Assembly: GCA_037039685.1 (NCBI GenBank)
Contig: JAWNGF010000012.1
Coordinates: forward strand, 1,488,001 to 1,552,000
Origin: Ceratobasidium sp. AG-K
Lineage: Eukaryota; Basidiomycota; Agaricomycetes; Cantharellales; Ceratobasidiaceae
Direction: 5' to 3'
Length of the DNA stretch: 64,000 bases
The translations under genes were made by a program, and so were the position numbers. Under the pieces are notes generated by a model. The model made no database searches. It saw only the letters and a list, made by a program, of their open reading frames with translations, and was not told the origin of the DNA. Shown piece after piece: positions 22,536 through 33,627 of this stretch. Numbering within the stretch: the stretch's first letter is position 1; each line of letters opens with the position of its first letter.

Positions 22536-22957
22536 TGTCACGACCTTTTGTTTGCCTCGTTTGTTGCTCTGTTTGGTCTTGTTCTGCTCACCTTGGCGCA
22601 TTTAGTCGCTATTATGTAAGCCATGACCGCGGGACATGCTTGCCTGGCTAGCTTCACTCGTTCCTCATTTTCCATGGACTTGTCACGCTCCCTTTGTTCT
22701 GTCCTCGCTTCTCTTGGACTCCTGCTTTCTTCCCTTTGTTGCATACTCTCTATTGTACATAGCCACAGTAGATAGTATATATACCAGCGACACAAGTCTT
22801 GTTACCACAAGACTTGTTCTCTTGTTGTTTCCCCATCACTCATCGCGTGACTCACTTAGGCCTTAGTTGCCGTCCATTCAACCTTTGCCGTTGTCCCAAC
22901 CCCCATCCTCACTGCCTGTGGAGTCTCGGCCTCCAAGGTTTGGTTAGGGTTGTGACA
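22536..22957 (+). mobile_element. Solo LTR, Gypsy-2 family, TSD GACAC
   Basis: 422 bp from TGTCACGACC to GGTTGTGACA with gacac at 22531-22535 and 22958-22962. TATA-like atagtatatata near 22771. It interrupts the small 5' exons of NLR2. Confidence 0.92.
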
Positions 22958-23713
22958 GACACCAGAAAAGGACTCACTCAGGCTGCTAAATAGCTCCTTG
23001 AGTTCAGTCTTGAGTGCTGCATAATCTTATCTGGATCTGGCAGCATTCTGTGAACCAAGCTGGTTAATATGCTTATTGAGTAAAGTTTACTGGATCTTAA
23101 CTGTGTGTATGCCAATACAGTTGGCAAGGTTGTCAATAACTGGCTTCAAGGGTCCAAATCCACTGGACATCCCACCTAAGACACAATGGAAACACTCCAG
23201 GCACCTCCATGTGTGAGCCAATTTGTAGCTGGGTGTTGCAGGAGTAAATTTGGGCGGGGTTTTAGGTCCAAAATGTGCAACTGTGGACTCAGCAGCCAGG
23301 GCAGTATCCAATAAAGCATCTTGCGCATTGGCCAGCTTGGTGGAGAACTTGCTAGAAATTGGAGGGCCTGGGAATGCATTGATGTTGATAATGGCTGCTT
23401 GAGTGTCAAGTGTCAGACTAGGGGTGGGGGTGGCTCCAGTCTTGCCTTGGAGGTTCAAAAAATGTGTGGTGCCTGGTGAAGTTATATGCGCAGAGGCTCC
23501 TAAACTTGTTGATACAACTTGATTGATTTCAGTCACTGCTTGTGGCGGGGTTACCATTTTCACAATGTGTTTGTTATTGGCTGGGATGGTTTGACCATGT
23601 GTTATGGTTGTGATTGCAGTGGTAATGCTACTCAATGATGCAAATGCATCAGGAACTGCTTGTATCTTGCAACCTTCATCTCAAAAGCAATGAAATTGTT
23701 TGCAAAATGACAT

Positions 23714-24832
23714 GATAGTGAAAATAGGTCAGTGCAAATGGACTCTCTCCATCAGCAACATTCTGCACACCCATCATATCCCAATTGGATTCCATAGGCT
23801 GAGGTGCCCACAGGTGCCCACACACAGGAAGGGGAGCATTGCCTCAAAGCTCAGGGTCACTTGAGCTGTGCTTTAGCACTTGGCTTCAGCTCTGGTCACA
23901 TTCACTGCAATTTATTCTCTCCTTCATCTCATCCCGTAGGTGAGAGCGACTTTACTCTCACAAGACTGAGCACAAAATTGCAGAACAATTTCGAGGGCTC
24001 AATGGTTGGCTTTATTTGAATGACAATAAATGCTTTTTTCACCCAAGGTATGATGCAAACGTGGTCTCAATGCATTTTGCTCAGCCAGATTTGTGCAGAA
24101 GGAGTTCAATGTCAATTACTATACTTGGTTGTGATATACTTGGTTGTGATCAGCTCAGCTTGGGTATTGGTGGTAATGAATCTAACACATTCAGCACTAT
24201 TGTTTGTTTTTCTCTTTGAATCCAGATTTCATGTCTAACAGCCATATGCCACATGAGACATTGTATGCATCAAGGTATATAAAGAGGCTGCCCTTGGGGC
24301 AAACCCAATCCACATGAGCCTACCCAACTCCAAGAACAGGCGCAATTAGGGAGAGCTAGTTATGTTACCCCTTGTTGCATGTTTATTGCACAATCTCTTG
24401 TTACTAGTCCTTGTCTCCATCGCATGCTCTGGCTTGGATGCGCGCATATATACACTGTGGGGTCTTGGGTTACTGAGTAACATCAGCAAATGCACTGAAC
24501 CAAAAATGGCTGCTTTAATCACTATTGACCCTCAAAGTGTGGATTTCCCATAGCAATCCTGCGGATTTTGATTGATCCGTAGTTTGGCGCCGGAAATGAG
24601 AAGCATCATGTGCAATTTTTCCGCAAGACAATGCCAGCCACCCTCTGACTTGTGAACACAAGTCGGTACCTGCGGATTTTATGCAAGTAAGTGTTGGATA
24701 AATCCAACCGTTGTAAGAGCCCAACATGTCAAATTTCGACATTACTACATTGTTTCTACTGTGGAATTACTCTCTGCATGCTGTGTTTTAGAGGATTGCA
24801 AACATCAATAATGTGTACTCAGTCCCCCTAGT
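23714..24832. other. Upstream of NLR2; no confident gene
   Basis: This should include the old NLR2 promoter. Only one small candidate ORF (24362-24553) is worth listing. The motif cctgcggatttt occurs twice (about 24559 and 24668). I see no LTR or TIR boundaries. Confidence 0.4.
24362..24553 (+). CDS. Possible small secreted-type ORF, 63 aa
   Basis: An ATG ORF lying about 90 bp downstream of a TATA string (gtatataaag, about 24271). The first 25 residues are strongly hydrophobic (MLPLVACLLHNLLLLVLVSI) and could form a signal peptide. The rest has no recognisable domain and only two cysteines. It may be chance in an AT-balanced region between transposons. Confidence 0.2.
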   Translation: MLPLVACLLHNLLLLVLVSIACSGLDARIYTLWGLGLLSNISKCTEPKMAALITIDPQSVDFP

Positions 24833-25273
24833 TGTTGTGAGCCAGCTCCCTCCATCGGACTCTGCTGTTGTCTTGCCTGCCTGTTCTCTTGCCTTGTGTT
24901 GTGTTTCTGTTTCTGTTTGCCGTGTTGCCACCTCCTTGTGGTTCCTTCTGTTACACTGTGTAACATGGCTGTGCTTTTGTACAAGTCATGTCTGTTCATA
25001 CAGCATGACTCACATGGACACTCCTGACTGGTTGAGCGTTATAACTCTTGTGGCTGCACTCTGTATGACTTGGCTGCTTCTTGCATATATATAGAGAACC
25101 AACAAGCCTGGTAACCCCAGCTTGTTTTGTCTCGTCAAAACATCCCTTTTGAGTGACACTTAGAACCACCCCTACCCTTTAGAGCCTACAGACACTTAAG
25201 TGTGTTGTGGTTCAAGAGGTCACTTAGGTCTTACTGCCGTCCACTCTCCCTTGCGGCTTGTCTCATAGCCACC

Positions 25274-25720
25274 TGTCACAACCTTTTCCTCTTCTGCCTT
25301 TATGTTGTCCTGTTTTTCTTGTGCTTGGTCTTGTTCTGCTCGCCTTCGCGCATTTAGTCGCGCTTCTGTAAGCCATGGTCGCAGGACATGCCTGCCTGGC
25401 ATGTTTCCTCTTGGTCTTGCTCTCCATGGACTTACCATGTTTCCTTTGTCTGTCCTACGCTTCTCTTGAACTCTTGCCTTTTCCCTTTTCTCTCTCCTTT
25501 GTCGCTTTCTATCTATTGTACATAGCCACACTAGATAGTATATATACCCGCGGCACAAGTCTTGTTTCCACAAGACTTGTTCTCTTGTTGTTCTCCCCTT
25601 TATTCATTGCATGACCCTCTCAGGCCTTAGTGCCGTACATTTGACCCTTGACGTCGTCCCAATCCCCATCCTCACTGCCTGGGCCTTGTCCCCTTGTCAA
25701 TCTAGGCTAGGGTTGTGACA
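25274..25720 (+). repeat. Gypsy-2 5' LTR
   Basis: TGTCACAACC to GGTTGTGACA. TATATATA at 25539-25546. ACAAGACTTGTTCT at 25570-25583 is the likely RNA start and primer. A short foldback (acaagtcttgt, then acaagacttgt) spans 25555-25580. Confidence 0.95.
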
Positions 25721-25722
25721 CT

Positions 25723-25736
25723 AGAACAAGTCTTGT
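25723..25736 (+). promoter_or_regulatory. Gypsy-2 self-priming site (Tf1-like PBS)
   Basis: AGAACAAGTCTTGT begins two bases after the LTR and is the exact 14-nt reverse complement of 25570-25583, which lies 31 nt downstream of the LTR TATA. This indicates priming by the element's own 5' end. Confidence 0.75.
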
Positions 25737-26127
25737 TGCCTTCATTGCGGATACAGCCCTTGTTGCTGTCAGAGCCAGGTCTTTCATAACCAGGTCATAC
25801 TTGAGCATTGAACATCCTTCACCATTGTGCAGCTAACATCCCCATCTCCCCCCTGCACCATTTACACGTCGAGGCATATTGCAGCTTGCATCCATTAGCA
25901 CGTTGACAGCATCCCCCATCCTCTGATATCACTGAGCTGTTGCCACCTAATCAGGAAGCGCCGCTTACATATCCTATTGGAACAAGGACCCTTGATACCC
26001 CTTGCCCTGAACCTACCGTTGACTAGGTTCCCCCTAAACCATCCATCTCTACCCAGGGGACATCTTCTACAAACCCTACTAGCCATTTTTGGTTGCAGTG
26101 CACCAGGAAGCGCATTTATTTTAGCTT

Positions 26128-27786
26128 ATGACCAGTTGCAAATGGTCGGACTCATTTGAAGATTACATAGCAACAATGGATTCTCTTGGTCCATCCACAT
26201 CTAAAGGCAAAAGTCCTATCGCACCACCAGTCCCTGAAACTCCCTACACCCAAACACATTTCTCAGAGCCTCCTCCAAGAAAGAAGAGCAAAGAAGGAGG
26301 ATCTGAGGGAGATACCACCATCAGGTCCCAACCTGCTCCATATAAAACCTTCAATGCCAAATCAAGACCCCCTTCCCCTGCCATAGAACAATACAAGGGT
26401 GATCAATGGTGGGAATCGGACAAACGAGATGAAACAAAACAAATGTTGTACATCCTGAAAGAAATGGCCCTGCGACAAAGCCTCATGGCAGAACAATTGG
26501 AGCACATAGAAAAATGGGTCCTACACAATAGGGATGATGGAAACATCTGTATTGAACGGCTGACAGAAATTGCAGATCAAAATCGCAAACTCTATAACAA
26601 AGTGGTTGATCAACATGGAACGACTAGGGATGTCATCAGGGCGCAAGGAATCTTGGCTACTGGAAGAACAACAGGCTTGGGATTGTCAGGACCTTGTGGT
26701 ACCTTTTCCACCAGCCAACTGGGTATTCCTTTAGGAGGAGTGGCAGCACCTACACATGGACTCAGAGGATCAATGATGCGTTTTGCGCCACCAACCAGTC
26801 AATCAGCGCAGCCAACCACTACCTTGTTCTCTACAGGAAGAACAGAGAAATCAGCTGCTTCCAAACCAACTGAGTTCAATGGGGAGTGAGGCGCAAAGGC
26901 CAGGGACTTCACTTACTCCTGTGCCAACTACATTGCCAATTCCCGCTACACCACAGCCACTGATGAGAAGAAAATCCGGCTAATCATTTCATACCTGAGG
27001 GGCCCTGCAGTTGATTGGATTCGACCCTTCCAAGATCTACACAATGCTGGGGTTGCACAAGCAATCTTCACAGACATGGACATCTTCCAGCGCAAATGGG
27101 AGCTAGCTTTCGGCAAAATCAAACAGGCAGAAATCTATCAACAGAAGTACAAGGCACTGGTTCAAACCAAGATGGTGGTTGAATACATTACTCAGTTCAG
27201 AATTCTTTCAGCCCCCCTTGACTACAACAAACAGACCTTGAAAGACGATTTTTATGCTGGTTTAAAGGACAACATCAAGGATATGCTCACATCACAAGCA
27301 TACAATTGCCACAGCGCATCCCTGCAAGAATTGTTTACTAGGACTCAAGAAATTGATGTGGCGCTCATTGCTAGGAATATGGAGAAAAAAGGTCTTGGAA
27401 CAACCTCGGAGAGGGCAACATTGAGCGGAACCCAGAAGCGGGTAACAACAAACACAACAGTGCACAAATTTCAGAAGGGGGAAGCGATCTATACAGTTAC
27501 ACCGCAAGGTAGCAAAAAGGGTACCATTGAATCAATTGGCAAGAACAAACAAGGCTTCCTGACCCCAAAAGTTAAATGGGCTGATGGAACAATCACGGAG
27601 ATTCTGTTCAGTATCATCAAACCGGATACTAGGCAAGCAAAGGTGGAAGTTGCGGCAATCACTGGCAAAACCACTTGCTACCGTTGCCAGAACAAAGGCC
27701 ATATTGCCAAAGACTGCCGTGCCCAGATAGCAGCCCTAGAAGAGGTGGATACCAGTGATTCAGAATTGGGAAAAGGCAGCGACTGA
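26128..27786 (+). pseudogene. gag: Gypsy-2 Gag, one in-frame TGA
   Basis: A single frame, probable start MDSLGPSTSKG at 26176, interrupted only by TGA at 26887-26889 in FNGE-stop-GAKARDFTY (CGA-Arg expected). The N-terminal third is Pro/Ser-rich. A helical stretch follows (MLYILKEMALRQSLM), then the capsid region (IRLIISYLRGPAVDWI, VVEYITQFRILSAPLDY, DDFYAGLKDNIKDML). A small SH3-like/tudor-looking segment (KGTIESIGKNKQG, PKVKWADGT) precedes the zinc knuckle C-YR-C-QNKG-H-IAKD-C. A comparable segment (ITRNAKGRPVPQISWDDGT) precedes the knuckle of Gypsy-3 Gag. Confidence 0.9.
27768..27774 (+). promoter_or_regulatory. Candidate -1 frameshift heptamer, Gypsy-2
   Basis: GGGAAAA in gag phase (TTG GGA AAA GGC), nine nt before the gag stop at 27784. 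In the -1 frame the sequence is open from here into pol, whose first long frame has no ATG. I do not see a strong simple hairpin downstream: only short pairings (CTGA/TCAG, CGAC/GTCG). Confidence 0.65.
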
Positions 27787-30700
27787 AGGGAGCATCAGGC
27801 ACCCTAAGGTCGAAATTGAATTGTGTTGTCTCAGAGAATCGGAAACAGTCTGTAAACAAAATACATCTTTGTTCTACCAAATATGCAGACCAACTTTGCG
27901 TTCCCATCACGATTGAAAGCCTGAAACATCTCATTACCATTGCCATGATCGATACAGGGGCATTGGGAAACTTCATCAATGCGGAATATGTCAAAAAACA
28001 CAAAATTCCAACAAAAAAGAAAAAATTAGCAAGAGGAGTACAAGTGATTGATGGTCAACCAATTGCAAACGGCCTGATTGACAAGGAGTGCATTTTTCAA
28101 ATTATTATGAACGATCACATGGAAGAAATCACATGTGATGTAGCTCCTTTGGGTTGACACACAGTGGTTTTAGGCATACCTTGGCTCAAGAAGCATAACC
28201 CAGCAATTAATTGGACAGCAGGGACTCTAGACTTTAATTCAGGATTCTGTATGGCGGAATGTTTATGCAAAGATTGCAACGCCATGGAAGGGGGGGTAAT
28301 TGGCCAACTTCCCAAAGAATATGCCGAATTCAAGGACGTCTTTGTGGCCAAAGAGGTGGAAAAATTGCCCCCTCACCGACTGTATGATCTCAAAATTGAA
28401 TTGGAACCAGGAGCAAAACCTAAAATTGGGGTAGTTTACTCCCTCACAAAGGAAGAAGATCGAATCCTCAAGGCCTGGATTGATGACAATTTGGAAAAAG
28501 GGTTCATTGTGCCATCAACTTTGGAATGGGCATTGCCAGTAATGCTTGTCAAACATCATGATATTGACGGGGTACCACAACCTCCCCGACTGTGCATGGA
28601 CTACTGGTATCTGAATTGATGGACAAGGAAGAACCGGTACCCACTTCCAAGGACAGATGACCTTATTGAGCGTGTCAAGGGCGCCAAGATATTCACCAAA
28701 CTTGACCTCAAATCTGGATACAATCTGGTCAGGGTTGCAGATGAAGACATTCACAAAACCACGTTCAGAACCAAATATGGACTTTTTGAAACCAGGGTCA
28801 TGCCATTTGGCCTTACCAACGCACCAGCCACCTTCCAGAATATGATGGACACTGAATTCAGAGACATTAAAGGGGTCTTTGTGGAAATCTACATTGATGA
28901 TATTCTAATCTTCTCAAAGAACCCTGAAGATCACCCAACACATGTGAAGGAAGTCCTGTGCCGTTTGCAACGCCTTGGTCTTTACTGCTCTCTCAAGAAA
29001 TGCTCGTTCCATGTTCCAAAGGTTGACTACCTGGGATTGGTCATATCAGGAGATGTCATAGAAATGCAAGAAGAGAAGATTGCGGCAATCAAGAAATGGC
29101 CCACACCAAAGAATGTGACCAATGTACAAACTTTCCTTGGTTTTGCAAATTTTTACAGGCGGTTTATCCGAAATTACACCCACATAGTTTGACCGCTGTA
29201 TGACCTTACCATGAAAACAAAACAATGGGAGTGGGGCGCAGAAGCAGAACTTGCATTCCAGACATTGATCAAGGAGTTCATCAAAGCACCAATCCTTCAG
29301 CAGCCAGATCAGGACAAGGGGTTCATCATTGAGTGTGATGCATCAGATAAAGCCACTGGGCCAGTTCTCAGCCAATATGGCAGTGACAACAAGTTACATC
29401 CAGTTGCATTCATGTCCAAGAGCTTGTCACCCGCAGAGCAAAATTATGATATCTTTGACAAGGAACTTCTAGCAATCATCAAAGCCTTCAAAGAATGGCG
29501 CCATTTACTGGAAGGAATGGAAACACCTGTACTGCTAATTACGGACCACAAAACCTGGAGTACTTCATGACTTCCAAAGTGTTGACAAAACAGCAAAACA
29601 GATGGGCGGTTTTCCTCTCGGAATTCAATTTCCAGATCAAGTACAGAGCCGGCGGACTTAACGGCAAAGCAGACGCGCTCAGTTGCCCAAGCAATCACAA
29701 CCCAGAAGGGGGGGTAATCCCTCAAAAACCGCTACTTTCACCGCACATCTTCATCAACGCAGCAGAAACGGAATCACAAGGCATGGCATCAACATCAGAA
29801 ATTCGTCAGGGAATCAGGGATCACACTCCAAAGGACAAATATGTTACATCAATATGGGCATTCCTTGGCAACCAACCAGAGAAGGCACCAGCTTCTGTAC
29901 AAAAGGAGTTCAAAGATTGGAAGATCAGGGACGACATGCTATACAGAAAAGGAAGGATCTATGTTCCCAACCACAATGAGATTAAACGTCAAATCCTTGA
30001 ACTACATCATGACAATAAAGCAGTAGGACACATGGGACAAGCAAAGACATTGGAACTAGTCAAACGGGAATATTGGTGGCCATCCATAAAGGCATACATC
30101 AAAAAATACGTGTTGTCATGCAATTTGTGCCAACAATCCAAACCAATCAATCAGCAACCCCTTGGTGAATTGCAACTGCTTGAACTCCCATCCAAACCCT
30201 GGCAACACATCTCAGTTGATATGATTGTAAAACTTCTGCTGTCCAAAGGCCTAGATTCAATATTGGTCATTGTGGACACATTAACCAAAATGGCTCATTT
30301 CATCCCCTGCACTGAGAAGACAACATCACCCAAGTTAGCCAAGTTATTCATGGAACACTGTTGGAAACTGCACGGTACACCAGAAACTGTGGTATCGGAT
30401 TGCGGGCCTACCTTTGCGTCAAAGTTCATGAAGGAACTCTATCAAGCCCTAAAGATTCAGCCCAGACTCTCCACCGCTTACCATCCTGAGACAGACGGAC
30501 AAACGGAGCATGTCAACCAAATGATAGAAGCATTCATCCAGACATATTGCTCCTTCAGGCAACACGATTGGGCATCTCTACTTCCCTTTGCCAAGTTCAC
30601 CTACAACAACTCCTTCCATTCTAGCATTGGCATGACTCCCTTCTTTGCAAATACAGCGCGCCATCCATCAATTGAAGGAACCCTGATTGAAGACGGCTCA

Positions 30701-31411
30701 GTACCAGAAGCCGCGGCCCACGCGCAGCACATCCAAGACAATCTGGAAGAAGCCAAGGCCAGTCTGACCCTGAGCAAGGAATGAGACAAGGATTATGCGG
30801 ATTGTCAGCGGAAAGAGGATCCTTTCAGTATTGGCAATAGGGTTTGGCTCAGTCACGATCACATCACTACCAACCGGCCATCCCTGAAACTCTTGCATAA
30901 ACGGCTCAGTCCCTTTACAATCCTTGAGGCGGTGGGAAAGAACGCTTACAAACTGGAACTTCCCCCATCAATGACCATACATCCAGTAATCAATGTCTCT
31001 CGACTTGCTAAGTATGAGGAGGATGAGATCGAAGGCTGTCACATTGAACCACCTGCTTCTATCAAGACCCCTGAAGGTGAGGAAGAATACAAGGTAGAAG
31101 CCATTCAAAGTTCCAAAGTCAAGAAAGGCATCTTGAAGTATTTTGTCAAATGGAACAGGTATACGGTGGAACATGATTCATGGGAACCATTGGAACACCT
31201 TGGCAACGCAACGGAACTCATCAAGGAATTCCATCAAGAACATCTGGAAGCAATAGCCAAAGTTCCCAAGACCACCAGGAAGCGGCGACATGAGGAAACA
31301 AAGGATGATTCAGCTGCCGAAAACAAGGAAGAACGGCCCATTAGGCGTTCTAAGCGTATAAAAGAGGCTGCTGGGATCCAAGTTGTTATGGATACTGACA
31401 TTCTGTCATAG
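27768..31411 (+). pseudogene. pol: Gypsy-2 Pol, four TGA codons and one frameshift
   Basis: Reading in the -1 frame from the gag end. TGA at 28155, 28617, 29190 and 30782, plus a one-base deletion near 29550 in DHKNLEYF. Domains: protease MIDTGALGNFI (about 27945), RT (VYSLTKEEDRILK, MPFGLTNAPATFQ, YIDDILIFSK at about 28891), RNase H (ECDASDKATG, NYDIFDKELLAI), integrase HHCC (LHHDNKAVGHMGQ, CNLCQ) and core (SVDMIVKLLLSKG, VVSDCGPTFAS, TDGQTEHVNQM). VSDCG stands where VSDRG is usual, consistent with C-to-T decay. The chromodomain is well kept (EEEYKVEAIQSSKVKKG, YFVKWNRYTVEHDSWEP). The C-terminus is basic (TTRKRRHEET, RRSKRIKEA), as in nuclear localisation signals. Confidence 0.93.
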
Positions 31412-31876
31412 GAATAACATACTGAAATCCAAACCTATGCTTGTGGCGACTTTTCTGCTTGTTTGCATGTATGCAGTTTTGTAACTGTCTTTACTCCCTC
31501 TTGAACGCTACTTTTGTGCTACTTCTTTATGTCGAAATGTAGTACTCTCTAGTAGCTTCAATTCACTGTCTTTTGCGTCTCTATATGCGGGGATTTCATA
31601 AAGATATGAAATATCTAAGTTTATTGTCTTTGGCGCTTAGGGAGAGATACATTGTTATACTTGTATCTCCACCAATACTGATCCGTTCGCTTAGCTTGAA
31701 CTTGCGACTGACTCGCAAGCTTCCAATTCAGCCGATCGAACTTGTTTCATGTGAATTGACCGGCTATTTCCCGCGATATGTCTCGTGGCTTGTCAAGGTG
31801 CTGAAATGACTCATTTCAGCAGCCACCAGATCTTGAGAGCTGCATAGCTTGTAGATAGTGATTTAGTATAGTTACT
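31412..31876 (+). other. Non-coding spacer after Gypsy-2 pol
   Basis: About 465 bp with no coding signal. It contains a 23-nt odd palindrome at 31799-31821 (TGCTGAAATGA-C-TCATTTCAGCA) whose centre is a perfect TGACTCA bZIP site. It probably belongs to the element's region between pol and ORF3. Confidence 0.4.
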
Positions 31877-32471
31877 TGACTGGAGCAATTAGTTAGATGA
31901 CTCATAATATATGTTCCAGCCAACCAAAGCACTCTGACTCCATGAATGCTAGTCATCAAGGCATCAGTGTTCATCCACCCCTCCTATCATTGGTAGATGC
32001 CCCCAATGATAGCCACAACCAGATGACTAGTGTTCTGAGGCCTCCAGGGTATAAATACATGCCCTCTAAGAGCCCTCCATCCTCACCTCACTCTACATCT
32101 GTTGTGCTTTGGCTTGGCTGTGTGATTTCCCCCATTATTGTTGTGTGCCTCAAACAGTATTTGTTAGCCTAAAGAAAAGGATCTCCTGAGTACCTATTAT
32201 AGAGGAAAGGTTGCAGACGTCTTATAGTGCTTTTACAAGTAAGAACAAGGAAGGCATTTAGGGAATAGCCTAAGATTAGTACATACTTAGTTCATTGCAA
32301 CTAGGAGTGTGAAACAGTGACATTTAATAGCTAAGGGAACCTGAGCTCAGTACTCCTGCTCTTTCTATTACTAGTGTACATACACTCTACAGTAGGAAAG
32401 CTTAGTATCAATTCCATTAAGTGTACAACTAGATTGCTTACTTACTGAGAGCATCTCAGACTACTGAGACA
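31877..32471 (+). mobile_element. Probable solo LTR inside Gypsy-2, TSD TTACT
   Basis: 595 bp from TGACTGGAGC to CTACTGAGACA, flanked by ttact at 31872-31876 and 32472-32476. TATA-like gtataaatac lies near 32049. I found no second copy in the window, so the call rests on the TG..CA ends, the 5-bp duplication and the internal promoter-like site. Confidence 0.5.
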
Positions 32472-32628
32472 TTACTTTATATTGTTCCACTGTGTGTATT
32501 CTGTAGTTATATCACTTGTACATACAAGTAGCTGCAACTCTCAGATATATAACACAAGTACCCCATCAAAAAGTTTTTACTTTCACATCCCCTGCGCTAA
32601 AATCACCTTGTACCCAATCTACTGCGCC

Positions 32629-33168
32629 ATGTCATCCTCCACCATGTCCACCAACACCTGCCTCGTCTGCATCTACAACAACATCTATACGTGTTCAGCC
32701 TCCTTCAAGCGCTCACTTGAAATTGTTCCCCCCCTCAAGAACAGCCAGTACTGGCACTCAGGGATGCAGCGGGGTTTCTACTTCATTGTCGGGGCGCGCT
32801 CCTGGCACTGCCACCCCCCTCATTCATTCATCGGATTCCCCCTGGTCAGGTGGAACTCCTGGATTGCCCACCCCGCCCAAGACATCCACGACGCCTGGGA
32901 AATCCAGGATGCCTCCAGGCAAGTCCAGCTGGGCCTTCAAGACCCCTTCAAGATCATTGACCTTACCAACGGCCCAGGGCGTCAAGAGCCCATCATCAAC
33001 TTGACGGATGAGGAGGACGTCTGGAAGGGGAAGGGAACAGCTGAGGAGTCTTTTGAGCTGGAGGAGGAGGAGGGAGCCGTAGTTTATTGTGATGCTTCTG
33101 TAATGTCTCTTAGTTCCTTGTGTGACCCTATCAAGGTCCAGGTGGAGGTGGAGGTTGTTGAGGCCTAG
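32629..33168 (+). CDS. Gypsy-2 ORF3: accessory protein after pol
   Basis: 179 codons, open, from ATG 32629 (MSSSTMSTNTC) to a TAG 12 bp before the 3' LTR. It is preceded by leader-like sequence. No known domain. Cys/Trp-containing first half (CLVCIYNNIYTCSASFKR, YWHSGMQRGFYFIVGA, RWNSWIAHPA). The second half has two SUMO-interaction-like motifs in a row, KIIDLTN and PIINLTDEED, then a very acidic run. Position and the I-x-L-T-x-E-E-D motif match Gypsy-1 ORF3. As Gypsy-2 pol is full of stops while this frame is open, it may be recent or trans-acting, or simply short enough to have escaped. Confidence 0.65.
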   Translation: MSSSTMSTNTCLVCIYNNIYTCSASFKRSLEIVPPLKNSQYWHSGMQRGFYFIVGARSWHCHPPHSFIGFPLVRWNSWIAHPAQDIHDAWEIQDASRQVQLGLQDPFKIIDLTNGPGRQEPIINLTDEEDVWKGKGTAEESFELEEEEGAVVYCDASVMSLSSLCDPIKVQVEVEVVEA

Positions 33169-33180
33169 AAGGGGGGGTAG

Positions 33181-33627
33181 TGTCACAACCTTTTCCTCTT
33201 CTGCCTTTATGTTGTCCTGTTTTTCTTGTGCTGGGTCTTGTTCTGCTTGCCTTCGCGCATTTAGTCGCGCTTCTGTAAGCCATGGTCGCGGGACATGCCT
33301 GCCTGGCATGTTTCCTCTTGGTCTCGCTCTCCATGGACTTACCACGTTTCCTTTGTCTGTCCTATGCTTCTCTTGAACTCTTGCCTTTTCCCTTTTCTCT
33401 CTCCTTTGTTGCTTTCTATCTATTGTACATAGCCACACTAGATAGTATATATACCCGCAGCACAAGTCTTGTTTCCACCAGACTTGTTCTCTTGTTGTTC
33501 TCCCCTTTATTCATTGCGTGACCCTCTCAGGCCTTAGTGCCGTACATTTGACCCTTGACGTCATCCCAATCCCCATCCTCACTGCCTGGGCCTTGTCCCC
33601 TTGTCAATCTAGGCTAGGGTTGTGACA
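33181..33627 (+). repeat. Gypsy-2 3' LTR
   Basis: 447 bp, identical in length to the 5' LTR, starting right after the polypurine tract gaagggggggtag. Confidence 0.95.

Larger units (their letters stand above)
9675..23713 (-). pseudogene. NACHT-WD40 gene NLR2, exploded by insertions
   Basis: Homolog of NLR1 and NLR3 dispersed over 14 kb. Pieces in gene order: start MSFCKQF at 23713, with TGA at codon 11; N-terminal domain FGPLKPVIDNLAN (about 23155); P-loop exon 22110-21648 with MYWLNGMAGTGKTT and LVVVM, then a frameshift at Walker B; MLDECKDSHGIG to QICQKIGDT (21660-21514); LILHKLEHLVLKEDI on (21062-20695); LHASFTDYMLDL to CHYWVKHM (13331-13076); ISEWLLLWMEVLNLKK (about 12540-12480); MERWQLSLLSALHIG (about 11925); 14 divergent WD40 repeats (11840-9958); and the tail exon GWTLNENGWVV to GESWTKSYTHA ending at 9675, after an intron (9951-9907). 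A TGA at 10829-10827 interrupts the repeats. Insertions are listed separately; removing them restores gene order but not an open frame. It was once a full-length NLR of the same exon plan. Confidence 0.9.
25274..33627 (+). mobile_element. Gypsy-2: complete Ty3/Gypsy chromovirus, TSD CCACC
   Basis: 8354 bp with 447-bp LTRs (25274-25720 and 33181-33627) and ccacc at 25269-25273 and 33628-33632. The LTRs differ at about 11 positions by hand. Layout: LTR, self-priming site, gag, pol in the -1 frame, about 1.2 kb non-coding (holding a probable 595-bp solo LTR), ORF3, polypurine tract (gaagggggggtag), LTR. Five in-frame TGA codons and one frameshift make it defective. Confidence 0.96.

Noticed and set aside
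32824..33465. 213-codon minus frame across Gypsy-2 ORF3 and the LTR
   Set aside because: Crosses the LTR boundary and is antisense to ORF3.
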